Origin: Alphaproteobacteria bacterium
Lineage (GTDB): Bacteria; Pseudomonadota; Alphaproteobacteria; SMXS01
Assembly (NCBI GenBank): GCA_028284945.1
Contig: JANQQJ010000009.1
Span: forward strand, 62,001 to 126,000
Direction of reading: 5' to 3'
DNA: 64,000 nucleotides
Numbering within the stretch: position 1 is the first letter of the stretch; the number at the start of each line of letters is the position of its first letter. This document shows positions 24,431-33,930 of the stretch, one piece after another. The notes beneath the pieces were generated by a model, which worked only from the letters and a program-made list of their open reading frames with translations, searched no databases and was not told the DNA's origin. Position numbers and translations under genes: made by a program.

Positions 24431-26677
24431 TTAGAAGCTGACACCGAGGGTGATCGACCAGGTAAACGGATCGCCGTAATAGGCGGTCTGAATGTTGCCG
24501 ACGCTCGAGAACTCCTGCGCGTCGGTTTTGTAGACCTCGTCGGTGATGTTCCTGAACGCGGTGATGAAGTACCAGTTGCCATCGTCTGGCTCCAAGGTCA
24601 GTGAGGCGTTCAACAACCAGAATCCGTCCTGGCTCAATACGTCGCGAATATCGACGCTCAGATAGTGGCGAGCTTTGTAGTTGCCATCCAGCCGGACCGT
24701 CGCGGTGCCCCAGTTCGAAATCTCCATCGTATAGGCGGCGCCCATCTGGATGGTCCATTTCGGTGCGAACGGAACTGGATCGTCGGACCGGTCGCGGAAC
24801 GCGTCCATGAATTCCTTATAGTTGGCTTTTAGATAGCCCAGGCTGCCGAACAGCAGGAACTCGTCGGTCACTTGCGCATTTAGTTCCAATTCGATGCCGT
24901 AGGTTTCGATATTGGCGGCGTTCAGTACCGGGAAAGCAAAGTCAGGCAGCGGTGCATCCGGGTCTAGGATCGCCGAGACGCGGGCCTGGAAATCTTTGTA
25001 GTCGTTGTAGAACGCAGCCAGGTTGGCGGTGACCCGCCGGTCGGCGAATTCCGCTTTCAGGCCAACTTCATAGGTCCAGACGAATTCGGGATCATAGGCT
25101 TCTTCTTCACCGGGCGCATTAGCACGGCCATTAAAGCCGCCGGATTTGAAGCCACGGGCAACCCGGGCATAGACCAGCAGGTCGTCGGTGGCCTGAAAGT
25201 CAATGCTGAAACTGGGCGTCACCGCATCCCAACTTTCGCGATCTTCGAAGGCGAACTGGTCGAACAGGGCGCCGCTGAGGATGGCATCGGTTGTCCGGAA
25301 GTACTTCTTGCGATCATACGAGTAGCGAACACCGCCGGAGATCGACAGCCGGTCGGTGATATCGAATGTCACGTCGACGAATGCGGCCAACGACGTGGTG
25401 TCCAGATCGTCGTCAATGGTGCGCAGGAACGTCAGCGGCGCACCGGCGAAAGTCAGAAAATCGTCGGCAAAAGCAAGCTGTTCGGAGACATTTTCCTCAT
25501 CCAGGTAATAGACGCCAAAGATCACGTCCCAGCGATCCTGTACGTAGTGGAACCGCAGTTCCTGGCTGAACTGGCTTTGGTCGATGCCGACAAAAACATC
25601 ACCGATTTCAAATGGCGTGGCGTCAATGTCGATATAGAAATCCGGCTTCAACTCGCGATAAGCGGTGATCGAGGTGATCGTCAGCGCGTCGCTGGCTTCC
25701 CAGCTCATCCGGAGTGAAATGCCCCAATGATCCAATTCTTGCCCGCGATCATCCGCGAACCCGGTCGAGCCTGTGAAGTCATACTCTGTGGTCGGTGCAG
25801 GGAGAATGGTCCGCGCCCCGAGCAGCAGGTCAACCTGCTGCAGATCTGACTCTTGCCGGCCAAGTGTCAATTCGGTGCGCTGCCGTGTGTAATCGAAGCT
25901 TAGGTCGGCATCGAAATTGTCCGTGGGGGTAAACACAATTGCAGCACGGGTGACGATCGTGTTGTCGTCATTAAACTTGCGGCCGGTTGCGGGGTCTTTG
26001 ACGATGCCGTCCCGGTTCGACGTCAGGAAGGACGCACTGAAGGCCACTTTGTCTTCAATGATCGGGCCACCGAAGAAGGCTTTGCCATCGACGCGGCCGA
26101 AGCGGCCGGCTGTGACCTCGCCAAAGGCTTCGAATTCATTACCCGGGCGGCGGGTCACCAGCTTGATCGCGCCACCGATTGTGTTCTTGCCATAGAGCGT
26201 GCCTTGTGGGCCGCGCAGGACTTCGATCCGTTCGATGTCGAAAATTTTGAAAAGTGCACCCTGAATCCGCGACATGTAGACGTCGTCCAGATAGACCCCG
26301 ACACCAGGGTCAAAGCTTTGCAGCGCGTCTGGTTGTCCGAGCCCACGGATGAAAATGTTTGCGCTCGACGAGGACCCGCGGCCGAGCACGATGTTTACAT
26401 TGGGAACAGAGACGCCGAGATCCTCAAGGTCGTTGGCGCCCATGTCTCGCAGGCTGAGCGCGCTGAAGGCGGTCACCGCAGCAGGAACCTGCTGCACAGT
26501 CTCTTCACGGCGCCGGGCGGTGATGGTCAGCGTTTCCGAGACTCTGTTGGCCGATGACTGATCGGGCGTCACGGCTGATGGATCAGCCTGGGCGGCCACG
26601 GGTGGGGCGGCCAACAGAGCCAGGCCAAAAACGGTGGGCAACAAGGTATGGCTGAGGCGGAACTCAGGACAAGTCAT
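24431..26677 (-). CDS. TonB-dependent outer-membrane receptor
   Basis: 748 residues. Signal peptide at the N-terminus (LPTVFGLALLAAPPVAAQA), a TonB-box-like ETLTITA at about residue 48, the plug domain (about 60-165: VPAAVTAF, IFIRGLGQPD, RIEVLRGPQGTLYGKNTIGG) and a long beta-barrel ending in aromatic Phe (TLGVSF), the usual outer-membrane signal. It belongs to the large family used for siderophores, sugars or hydrophobic substrates; the ligand is not evident. Divergent from a TetR regulator, with inverted repeats between them. Confidence 0.93.
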   Translation of the reverse strand: MTCPEFRLSHTLLPTVFGLALLAAPPVAAQADPSAVTPDQSSANRVSETLTITARRREETVQQVPAAVTAFSALSLRDMGANDLEDLGVSVPNVNIVLGRGSSSSANIFIRGLGQPDALQSFDPGVGVYLDDVYMSRIQGALFKIFDIERIEVLRGPQGTLYGKNTIGGAIKLVTRRPGNEFEAFGEVTAGRFGRVDGKAFFGGPIIEDKVAFSASFLTSNRDGIVKDPATGRKFNDDNTIVTRAAIVFTPTDNFDADLSFDYTRQRTELTLGRQESDLQQVDLLLGARTILPAPTTEYDFTGSTGFADDRGQELDHWGISLRMSWEASDALTITSITAYRELKPDFYIDIDATPFEIGDVFVGIDQSQFSQELRFHYVQDRWDVIFGVYYLDEENVSEQLAFADDFLTFAGAPLTFLRTIDDDLDTTSLAAFVDVTFDITDRLSISGGVRYSYDRKKYFRTTDAILSGALFDQFAFEDRESWDAVTPSFSIDFQATDDLLVYARVARGFKSGGFNGRANAPGEEEAYDPEFVWTYEVGLKAEFADRRVTANLAAFYNDYKDFQARVSAILDPDAPLPDFAFPVLNAANIETYGIELELNAQVTDEFLLFGSLGYLKANYKEFMDAFRDRSDDPVPFAPKWTIQMGAAYTMEISNWGTATVRLDGNYKARHYLSVDIRDVLSQDGFWLLNASLTLEPDDGNWYFITAFRNITDEVYKTDAQEFSSVGNIQTAYYGDPFTWSITLGVSF

Positions 26678-26709
26678 GGCGGTCTCTCCCTACCGGCTGT
26701 TTTTTTAAA

Positions 26710-26728
26710 CACTTGTTGAAAACAGGTG
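26710..26728. promoter_or_regulatory. Candidate TetR operator 1
   Basis: CACTTGTT-GAA-AACAGGTG: 8-bp arms with one mismatch, 19 bp in all, in the gap between the divergent receptor and TetR genes. Size and symmetry fit a TetR-family site. Confidence 0.5.
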
Positions 26729-26737
26729 GACATCTTG

Positions 26738-26754
26738 GTTGCAATCGTTGCAAC
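26738..26754. promoter_or_regulatory. Candidate TetR operator 2
   Basis: GTTGCAA-TCG-TTGCAAC: perfect 7-bp arms, 17 bp, 9 bases from the previous inverted repeat. The two have different half-sites, so they may serve different proteins. Confidence 0.5.
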
Positions 26755-26862
26755 TCGTCAAGAGTTTTTAATTGAACGTTGAAATAAAAAAATTGACTTC
26801 AATCAGTGTTCCGGGTCAGCTTTCTGGGCGTTTACGTACAAGCCGGATGGAGGGAGCGCATT

Positions 26863-27552
26863 GTGGTGAAGGCCCAACAATCTGGCCGGTCCGGGGGGTC
26901 CCGAAAGGGAGATGCAACCAAGCTGAAAATCCTGGATGCGGCAGAAAGCCTGTTTGCCCATAAGGGTTTTGATGGCGTCACCGTGCGGCAGATCACACGC
27001 GAGGCAGAGGTCGATGTCGCCTTGGTCAACTATCACTTTGGGACCAAGCGGGAGTTGTTTGACTCGGTGTTGATGCGCCGCGCAGAAGTGGTCAATCAGG
27101 ACCGCCTTGATGCCTTGCACGGCGTCAGCCGGGAAGCTGCGCCTGACGCCCCGACGGTTGAGGCGATTATTCATGCGTTTCTGGAACCCTTGCATCAGCG
27201 GGTGGCGAGCGCCGATTCAGGGTGGAAAGACTATTTTGCTCTCGTCGCCCAGGTGAACAGCTCACATGATTGGGGCGGGGAGGCGATGACCCGCTATTTC
27301 GACCCCGTCGTGCGGCAGTTTATGGTCGCTCTGCAGCAGGCATTGCCGGATTGTCCGCCGGAAAACCTCTATTGGAGTTATCACTTTCTGTCCGGTGCGT
27401 TGACGCTGTCCTTTGCGGAGACGGGACGTATCGACAATCTCTCCGCCGGGATGTGCCAGTCCACCGACCATGATGCGCTTTATCCTAGGATGGTGCGATA
27501 TTGTGCAGCCGGGTTTCAGGCGTTGTGTGAGCCGGCCGCACCGCAGAATTAG
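26863..27552 (+). CDS. TetR/AcrR-family regulator (CecR-like)
   Basis: 229 residues from GTG 26863 (a second GTG follows at 26866), with GGAGGG about 8 bases upstream; longer in-frame starts lack such a site. The N-terminal helix-turn-helix reads ILDAAESLFAHKGFDGVTVR, then VALVNYHFGTKRELFDSVL. The C-terminal ligand domain (about 90-220) is typical of the CecR/YbiH branch. Likely represses the divergent TonB-dependent receptor and/or itself through the inverted repeats at 26710-26754. Confidence 0.88.
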   Translation: MVKAQQSGRSGGSRKGDATKLKILDAAESLFAHKGFDGVTVRQITREAEVDVALVNYHFGTKRELFDSVLMRRAEVVNQDRLDALHGVSREAAPDAPTVEAIIHAFLEPLHQRVASADSGWKDYFALVAQVNSSHDWGGEAMTRYFDPVVRQFMVALQQALPDCPPENLYWSYHFLSGALTLSFAETGRIDNLSAGMCQSTDHDALYPRMVRYCAAGFQALCEPAAPQN

Positions 27553-27645
27553 GCCCGCTCGGTTGGTTTTGTGCTGACTCTCATTGAAGTCGTTGAGACG
27601 GACATGTAAGAGTTTCGGTCTATTTTCTAGCGCAGAAAGGCCCCT

Positions 27646-28317
27646 GTGTCTGACTCCAATGCCAATCCTGTTCTCGGACGCTGGGCAACGCTTGGTGAAG
27701 CGGCGCGCATCTTTGATGTCGAGCCAGAGAAGCTGCTGAAACAGCTTAAGCGCGGCAAGCGGCGGGGGACGCAGATTGGCAACAACTGGTTCGCCTATAT
27801 CGATCCGGAGACCGAAGCCACCGCCGGCGAACGAGATGCGGCAGCCTCGGGCGACACCCCCGGTCAGGCAGCAGCGATTGAAGAATTACAGCAGCAGAAT
27901 GCTGAACTTCGTGAGGCCGTTGCGCGGTTAGAAGAGGGTGACGTGCCTGAAGCACCGGCCGCTGAAGCACCAGCCGAAACCGGCCGCGAACGGGGTGTCG
28001 ATCTGATGCCGCTGGTCGACCGGATCGCTGAGCTGCACCAATCGTCCCAGGCGGAGATTGAGTTTCTACGCAGCGAACTGAAAGCGGTACGCGAGCAGCA
28101 TGCAGACGAAATGCGGCGCAAGGATATCCTGCTTCAGCAGGCGCACAAGTCGTTGCAGCAGGCGGTCCAGGCGCACCGGCCGCAACCCCTTTCGCCGCCA
28201 CGCGTATCGGGCGCAGAAATCGAGAAACTGCGCCGGGAGCGCACACAGACGACGCGGTTGTTGCGGGATATGTCGTCGCTGATGGCGGTCATGTACCGCC
28301 AGATCAAGAATCCATAA
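27646..28317 (+). CDS. Excisionase-like N-terminus with coiled coil, unknown function
   Basis: 223 residues, GTG start. Residues about 12-50 (WATLGEAARIFDVEPEKLLK, then KRRGTQIGNNWFAYI) look like an excisionase/MerR-type winged helix. After an Ala/Glu-rich linker, a heptad-like stretch (about 85-105 and 120-175) should form a coiled coil. The C-terminus is basic and helical (EKLRRERTQTTRLLRDMSSL). Possibly a nucleoid or plasmid-partition-like DNA-binding protein, but no family is recognised. Convergent with the tiny membrane ORF 7 bases away. Confidence 0.7.
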   Translation: MSDSNANPVLGRWATLGEAARIFDVEPEKLLKQLKRGKRRGTQIGNNWFAYIDPETEATAGERDAAASGDTPGQAAAIEELQQQNAELREAVARLEEGDVPEAPAAEAPAETGRERGVDLMPLVDRIAELHQSSQAEIEFLRSELKAVREQHADEMRRKDILLQQAHKSLQQAVQAHRPQPLSPPRVSGAEIEKLRRERTQTTRLLRDMSSLMAVMYRQIKNP

Positions 28318-28324
28318 TCCTGAT

Positions 28325-28477
28325 TTAGCTGCCGCGCACCAGCCGGACCAGCGCGTCGAAGATCATCAGCAGCAAATAGACGCTTAGCCCGAAAATAACG
28401 GCGATACAGAACGTCTTGAAATGGCCTTTGACCGACGACCAGAGCCGGGGCCATAGGGGTTCAGAGCTAGTGCTCAT
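28325..28477 (-). CDS. 50-residue single-span membrane protein
   Basis: Starts at ATG 28477, overlapping the TGA of the YdgA-like gene (ATGA), and ends with TAA at 28325-28327. Residues about 21-44 (KTFCIAVIFGLSVYLLLMIF) form one membrane helix, followed by a short basic tail DALVRLVRGS. The 4-base overlap with the upstream gene and membrane-like composition support a real small gene. Probably works with the YdgA-like protein; function unknown. Confidence 0.55.
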   Translation of the reverse strand: MSTSSEPLWPRLWSSVKGHFKTFCIAVIFGLSVYLLLMIFDALVRLVRGS

Positions 28478-30228
28478 TGACCGCCGAGCAGGTCGGGCCG
28501 GGGTACACCGTTTAAAACGAGCATTCCGTTTCGCAGTGTAGCGTCGACCACAAAGTCGTCGCCTTCACGACGGATCAGCGCTTGGGCCAGCATTCCATTG
28601 ACGCGTCCGCGCGCGGCGGTCTGGGCGAGTTGTTCCACCGCGTCGTCCGTTACCTCCCGCCCGGTTTCTTCAAGACTGGCGCGAATGGTGTCCAAGGTAT
28701 CGCGCGAGACGGCCCAGAGCACCGCGCTCTCAGAGGCCCTGGCCGATAGTGTCCCCTCCAGCCTGGTCACAATGGACACCGGCAAAAGCACGTTCAGAGG
28801 GTCGTCGCCTTCGATACCCAAGGAGGCCGTTGCGGTGGCGGTGCCTTCGGGAACATTCAGGGTCAGATTGTTCAGGTCCAGCCGCGTGTCGGGCGTTATC
28901 AAGGCGGGAAGGCTCAGCGCATAGGCGAGCCCCACGCGCTGTTCCTGCTGCTCCGGCGTCAGGCCCGACGTCGACGCGGCCAGTACTTCGCGGTAAAGAC
29001 TTGCCAATGCCTGCCCGTTGAGCCCCGTCAGTGACAGCTGAGCGGTGGTGTCGGTCAGCTCGAGTTCGTCTGATTTGAACGCGCGGACCATCTGTCGAAG
29101 ATCAACCCGCATGCCCCGCTCGTCAGCGGCGACGGCAATCTCCATATCCCCTTTAACAACCGTATCCGGCGCCTCAAGGTCACTCAGGACCGCGAATTTG
29201 AATTCCACCTGACCGTCAAACAGCGCAGTGATTTTCTCGGACAGCTGTTCAAGTGCGGGGCCGGGATCAGTGCCCGTTTCGGCCAAAGATCTTGTGGTGC
29301 TGCCATAGGCCGCCAGAAACTGCTCCATGGCATCAGCGGGGAGATTACTCAATGAAACCGTCCACGCCGTCTCGCCAATTTCGGCGCCTCCCGCCAATCC
29401 GCCGCTGACCCGAAGTTCGCTGGCCGCGTCGATGCGGCCTGCTGCGTCGCGCACCAGATCGGCGCGATAGGTTATGTCTTCAAAACGGTTTTCACCGGCT
29501 TCCGGGGTGTGGAAACGTATGTCGGGAATCGCAAACCCGGACTGTCCCAGCCACAAATGTTCACCGTGCAGGGTTTGTTCACCGGTCCACGTGATGCTGT
29601 CGATCATCATCATATTCTGATCGGTTTCAACGCGAAGCATCGGTGATCGAAGGTCGTATTGCACCTGCTTGCCATCGGTGATCAGGGTGGCTGCGATGCC
29701 GTCCCAGCGCACCGATCCGCCGTTTTCAAGCATGCCTGTGAAGGGCGGGTTTGTAAGCTCCGTATGCGATCCGCCGTCCAGGCCGTAACGGGTATCGACC
29801 GTAAAGAGGGCTGAACCACCCAGATACGCCGCCAGGACTTGAAGCAGGTCAGAGGGGGGCGTCACCTCGGTGCGGGCCTGGGCCAGGCCGAGGCCCGGCG
29901 CGCCGCCCGCTAGCAGGAGTGGGCCGTGCGTCAGGCGGTGAGTCAGTTTCCAGGTCTTGTCATTCGATGGCAGGCCGAATTCTGCCATGATCATATCGTA
30001 GGAGTCCGCGAGTTGGCCAAGGGGCTCGATCGTGCTGGTGGCGGTTGATGAAAACCAGCCGCGCTCATAAGACGTCACCGTGACCTTGTAGACGCCTGCC
30101 TGCTCTATCGTGTCGAATGACGCCCTTAGAGCGTCTTCGGCCTGTTTACCGACAAGGCCCGGGGCGCCGATCAACAGGGCAGCAAGGACCACCGCGATGA
30201 CTACAATGCCTATCAGGAGCTTCTTCAT
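28474..30228 (-). CDS. YdgA-like DUF945 family protein
   Basis: 584 residues. An N-terminal membrane anchor or uncleaved signal (KLLIGIVVIAVVLAALLIGA) is followed by the family block in which YERGWFSSTATSTI is characteristic of DUF945 (YdgA). The rest is a long periplasmic beta-rich region (DLRSPMLRVETDQNMMMIDS, etc.). Family role is not defined. It is followed by the overlapping 50-residue membrane ORF and stands divergent from nothing close; the 129 bases upstream show no clear motif. Confidence 0.8.
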   Translation of the reverse strand: MKKLLIGIVVIAVVLAALLIGAPGLVGKQAEDALRASFDTIEQAGVYKVTVTSYERGWFSSTATSTIEPLGQLADSYDMIMAEFGLPSNDKTWKLTHRLTHGPLLLAGGAPGLGLAQARTEVTPPSDLLQVLAAYLGGSALFTVDTRYGLDGGSHTELTNPPFTGMLENGGSVRWDGIAATLITDGKQVQYDLRSPMLRVETDQNMMMIDSITWTGEQTLHGEHLWLGQSGFAIPDIRFHTPEAGENRFEDITYRADLVRDAAGRIDAASELRVSGGLAGGAEIGETAWTVSLSNLPADAMEQFLAAYGSTTRSLAETGTDPGPALEQLSEKITALFDGQVEFKFAVLSDLEAPDTVVKGDMEIAVAADERGMRVDLRQMVRAFKSDELELTDTTAQLSLTGLNGQALASLYREVLAASTSGLTPEQQEQRVGLAYALSLPALITPDTRLDLNNLTLNVPEGTATATASLGIEGDDPLNVLLPVSIVTRLEGTLSARASESAVLWAVSRDTLDTIRASLEETGREVTDDAVEQLAQTAARGRVNGMLAQALIRREGDDFVVDATLRNGMLVLNGVPRPDLLGGQ

Positions 30229-30357
30229 CGCGAGCGGTCTTTCAGGGCCAGGGTTCTTGATGGAACGTTTGGAGGTTGGAAAAGTTGCGCCAGTCTAAGC
30301 GGTGTGCCCCTGAATTGAACAGTGCGAATAGGGTATTATCGTGTTGACAAAACGGCT

Positions 30358-31770
30358 TTACGGGTTCCGCCGCAACACCTTGCCGGGATTCATGATGCCT
30401 TGAGGATCGATCGCCTGTTTGATCCGCCGCATCAGCTCAACTTCGGTCGGCGACTTGTAGCGTTCGATCTCCTGGACCTTGAGCTGTCCGACGCCGTGTT
30501 CGGCGCTGATACTACCGTCCATATCGGCGACGATGTCGTGTACCACGCGGTTTATCTCTTCCCAGCGATCGAGGAAGGCCTGTTTGTCCGCGCCCTCTGG
30601 CTGACTCAGATTGAAATGGATATTGCCGTCGCCGATGTGCCCAAACGGGACAGGCCTGATACCGGGGATCAGCGCCTCGACGGCGGCGCCCGCCCGGTCG
30701 AGGAATTCGGGGATGCTGCTTATCGGTACCGAAATGTCGTGTTTGATACTGCCACCTTCGAACCGTTGGGCTTCCGAAAGGGCCTCGCGCAGCCGCCAGA
30801 GGCCAGCCCGCTGAGCCTCGGATTGCGCGACGACGCCATCGGCTGCGATCTGATCCCTTTCTGCTCGGACAAAGATTGATTCCAGTAGGTCTTTCAAATC
30901 GGGGTCTGTGGCGGCTGACGACAGGTCAATCAACGCATACCAATCATGTGGATAGACCAGTGGGTCGCGGCAGCCAGGCATATGCCGGATGACGAATTCC
31001 ATGCCGATCCGCGGCATGATTTCGAGGCTGGTCAGTGTATCGCCCGCAGCTGTGCGCGCCAGGCTCAACAGATCAATTGCGGCGGCGGGTGATGGAATGC
31101 CCAACAAGGCCGTCGCCGATTGAACGGTTTTGGGAAACAATTTCAGCGTGGCTGCCGTAATCACGCCCAAGGTCCCTTCGGCGCCCATGAACAGGTGTTT
31201 TAGGTCAAAGCCGGTATTGTCCTTGCGCAAGGAGCGCAAGCCATTCCAGATCTGTCCGTCGGGCAGCACCACTTCCAGCCCGAGCACAAGGTCACGGGCG
31301 TTGCCATACCGCAAGACCGTGTTGCCGCCGGCATTGGTCGACAACAGGCCGCCGATCTGGGCCGTCCCTTCCGATGCCAGGCTTAGTGGGAACAGCCGGC
31401 CGGCCTGATCCGCCGCCGCATGAACATCCGTGAGAATACAGCCTGCCTCGGCGGTCATCGTGTTGGCGTTGGCGTCCACCGCCCTGACGGTGTTCATACG
31501 GCCAAGCGACAGCACGATCTGGGATCCGGAGGAATCCGGCATCGCGCCGCCCGCCAAGCCTGTATGACCGCCCTGTGGGACAACCCCAATACCCTTTGAA
31601 TGACAATAGGAAAGGACTTCAGACACCTCGGTTGTGGATTGAGGCCGTGCGATCAGGGGGGTGATCCCCTGCCACCGGTCCCGCCACTCCGTCAGATGGG
31701 GCGCCATATCGGCGGGATCGTCGATATAGCCACCAGGCCCGAGGATGGATTTCAGTGCGTCCAGGTCCAT
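30358..31770 (-). CDS. FAD-linked 2-hydroxyacid dehydrogenase (D-2-hydroxyglutarate/D-lactate type)
   Basis: 470 residues from ATG 31770, overlapping the stop of the sua5 gene by one base (a GTG 31773 is possible). Seen: the PCMH FAD-binding fold (VPQGGHTGLAGGAMPD, LLSTNAGGNTVLRYGNARD) and the FAD-oxidase C-terminal domain with HIGDGNIHFN and SAEHGVGQLK. This combination is shared by D-2-hydroxyglutarate and D-lactate dehydrogenases; which one is not decidable here. Confidence 0.9.
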   Translation of the reverse strand: MDLDALKSILGPGGYIDDPADMAPHLTEWRDRWQGITPLIARPQSTTEVSEVLSYCHSKGIGVVPQGGHTGLAGGAMPDSSGSQIVLSLGRMNTVRAVDANANTMTAEAGCILTDVHAAADQAGRLFPLSLASEGTAQIGGLLSTNAGGNTVLRYGNARDLVLGLEVVLPDGQIWNGLRSLRKDNTGFDLKHLFMGAEGTLGVITAATLKLFPKTVQSATALLGIPSPAAAIDLLSLARTAAGDTLTSLEIMPRIGMEFVIRHMPGCRDPLVYPHDWYALIDLSSAATDPDLKDLLESIFVRAERDQIAADGVVAQSEAQRAGLWRLREALSEAQRFEGGSIKHDISVPISSIPEFLDRAGAAVEALIPGIRPVPFGHIGDGNIHFNLSQPEGADKQAFLDRWEEINRVVHDIVADMDGSISAEHGVGQLKVQEIERYKSPTEVELMRRIKQAIDPQGIMNPGKVLRRNP

Positions 31771-32741
31771 CACCTATCTCGTGGCGCCGCCGCACGGTCC
31801 AGCCGGTCGTTGATGGCGCGCCCCAAACCGATTTCCGGGACTGGCATCACGGCGATACACGCAGTGCCGGATGCGTCGAGATCACGCAGCATTCGGAACA
31901 GATTGGCGGCCGCTTCCCGCAGGTCGCCTGTGAGGCTCAGATTGGCGTATGGCGTTTGACCGGGGCGGGGTTCGCCGAATCCCAGTAGAACCTCACCCGG
32001 CCTTTGGTCGCGGGCGTTGAGGCGCAACTTTGCGCGCGGCGCATAGTGGCTCGCCAATTGGCCAGGGGCGGTGACTTGCGACGTCTGTGTAAATGCACTT
32101 ACTTTGACGCCGAGGCTGCTTTCAAGGTCCTCCATAGGAATTCCACCCGGGCGTAGAAGCCTAACCTCGTCACCCTCGACCGAAAGTATAGTGGACTCAA
32201 GTCCCACGCTACAGGGGCCGCCGTCGATCACAAGCGACAGAGGGAGGGCCTCAGCGACAGCGCTTGCCGTTGTCGGACTTAACCGTCCTGACGGGTTGGC
32301 GCTGGGGGCGGCTAATGGGTTTTTGTACGCCTCAAGCACGTCTCTGGCCACCGGATGTGCTGGTACACGTATGGCCAACGTGTCCAATCCCGCCGATGCA
32401 AGTAAGGAGACGGGACAATCAGGTCGCCTGGGCATAACCAGAGTAAGCGGACCCGGCCAGAATTCCCTGGCAAGTTTCTCCGCCAGGCTTGATACCACCA
32501 CCAGTGATCTGGCGGCATCCAGATCATGGCAATGGACAATTAACGGGTTGAACTGGGGCCGCTGCTTCAGCGCGAATATCTGCGCGACGGCGTCACCACT
32601 GGTCGCGTCAGCGGCTAGTCCATAGACGGTTTCCGTGGGCAGACCGATGGGATGACCGGCACGCAATAGCGCTACGGCGCGCTCTATCGTCGCGTCTGTT
32701 GGAGGCTGGATGGCAGCCTTATGATGCGTTGCTACAGACAT
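31770..32741 (-). CDS. Threonylcarbamoyl-AMP synthase (Sua5 type)
   Basis: Makes threonylcarbamoyl-AMP for the t6A modification of tRNA position 37. 323 residues from ATG 32741 (MSVATHHKA); the frame runs 22 codons further upstream without family similarity. Seen: the YrdC domain (GLPTETVYGLAADA, KQRPQFNPLIVH, SANPSGRLSPT) and a C-terminal Sua5 domain (ASHYAPRAKLRL, region from about 215), so the long Sua5 and not short TsaC. Overlaps the next gene by one base. Divergent from the MBL gene. Confidence 0.93.
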   Translation of the reverse strand: MSVATHHKAAIQPPTDATIERAVALLRAGHPIGLPTETVYGLAADATSGDAVAQIFALKQRPQFNPLIVHCHDLDAARSLVVVSSLAEKLAREFWPGPLTLVMPRRPDCPVSLLASAGLDTLAIRVPAHPVARDVLEAYKNPLAAPSANPSGRLSPTTASAVAEALPLSLVIDGGPCSVGLESTILSVEGDEVRLLRPGGIPMEDLESSLGVKVSAFTQTSQVTAPGQLASHYAPRAKLRLNARDQRPGEVLLGFGEPRPGQTPYANLSLTGDLREAAANLFRMLRDLDASGTACIAVMPVPEIGLGRAINDRLDRAAAPRDR

Positions 32742-32805
32742 TTGCGGCCCTACATAACCCAATTCGGCGTTGGTTTCCGCATCCTTCCTCCCTAGGATGC
32801 CCGCC

Positions 32806-33906
32806 ATGGATAAACCAATTCTCAGCTATCCGTGGGACGAGTTACCGCCCGCAGGAACCACCTCTGAAGTTGCGCCCGGCGTCCGGTGGCTGCAAATGCC
32901 GCTGCCTTTTGCCCTCGACCACATCAATCTCTACCTGATCGATGATGGCGACTCCTGGGCGATTGTCGATACCGGCATCCGCGGTGATGAGACCCGTGGC
33001 TATTGGGAACAGATCATCGCCAATGAACTTGATGGCAAACCCATTGGCAAGGTGATCGTGACCCACATGCACCCGGACCATGTGGGCCAGGCCGGGTGGC
33101 TCAGCCGCCATTTTAATGCAGAGTTCTGGATGTCGCGCGGTGAGTACTATTATGCGCGGGCGATTGAAGGGAGCAGTTCGGACGAATTTCAGGATGCGGC
33201 GATTGATTTTTTCCGCATGGGCGGCCTACCTCAGAAGACACTTGATCACATTCGCAAGTCGCGCTGGGGAAACTACCACAAGAGCGTTGAGCCGATTCCG
33301 ATTGGCTACCGCAGGCTCATCGACGGTGATGCGCTGACAATCGGTGGCAATGAATGGCGGATCGTAACGGGCAGCGGACATTCGCCCGAGCATGCGTGCC
33401 TTTATTGCGAGGAACTCGGCCTGCTGATTTCAGGGGATCAGGTGCTGCCGCGGATCACCTCCAATGTCAGCGTCAATCCGAACGAGCCGGAGGAAAACCC
33501 TCTGAAATTCTGGCTGGCGAGCCATGAAAAGTTCATGGGTCTGCCAGACACGGTGCTTGTGCTGCCGTCGCATAACAAGCCATTTTTTGGGCTGCACGCG
33601 CGGCTGCAGTATTTGATCGACCACCACGAGGATCGAATGCTCGCCGTTGAAGAGGAATGTACGACCGCTAAAACGGCCTATGAGTTGCTGCCGGTCATGT
33701 TTGAGCGTGAGCTGGATGATTTTCAAATGACCCTGGCGCTGGGCGAGTGTCTGTCCCATCTTCACCTGTTGATGGATCGGGGCCGGCTTTCTCGCGAAAT
33801 GTCCGCCGATGGCATATATCGTTACCTGAGTATCGACCCGTCCCTGGCACAGCGTGCGCATCCCGATACGCACGATCCCAAGGACGATGTACCGATCATG
33901 GTCTAA
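32806..33906 (+). CDS. MBL-fold metallo-hydrolase
   Basis: 366 residues, ATG 32806, with AGGA about 9 bases upstream. Zinc motif VTHMHPDHVGQAG, a later His in GSGHSPEHACLY, the bridging Asp in LLISGDQVLP, and SHNKPF. The C-terminal helical domain (about 255-366) resembles the LACTB2-like/hydroxyacyl-glutathione hydrolase subgroup. It precedes an acyl-CoA ligase by 24 bases on the same strand, suggesting a thioester-hydrolase or lactonase role; that is inferred. Confidence 0.87.
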   Translation: MDKPILSYPWDELPPAGTTSEVAPGVRWLQMPLPFALDHINLYLIDDGDSWAIVDTGIRGDETRGYWEQIIANELDGKPIGKVIVTHMHPDHVGQAGWLSRHFNAEFWMSRGEYYYARAIEGSSSDEFQDAAIDFFRMGGLPQKTLDHIRKSRWGNYHKSVEPIPIGYRRLIDGDALTIGGNEWRIVTGSGHSPEHACLYCEELGLLISGDQVLPRITSNVSVNPNEPEENPLKFWLASHEKFMGLPDTVLVLPSHNKPFFGLHARLQYLIDHHEDRMLAVEEECTTAKTAYELLPVMFERELDDFQMTLALGECLSHLHLLMDRGRLSREMSADGIYRYLSIDPSLAQRAHPDTHDPKDDVPIMV

Positions 33907-33930
33907 CGCATTAACTGATGGAGATCGGGG

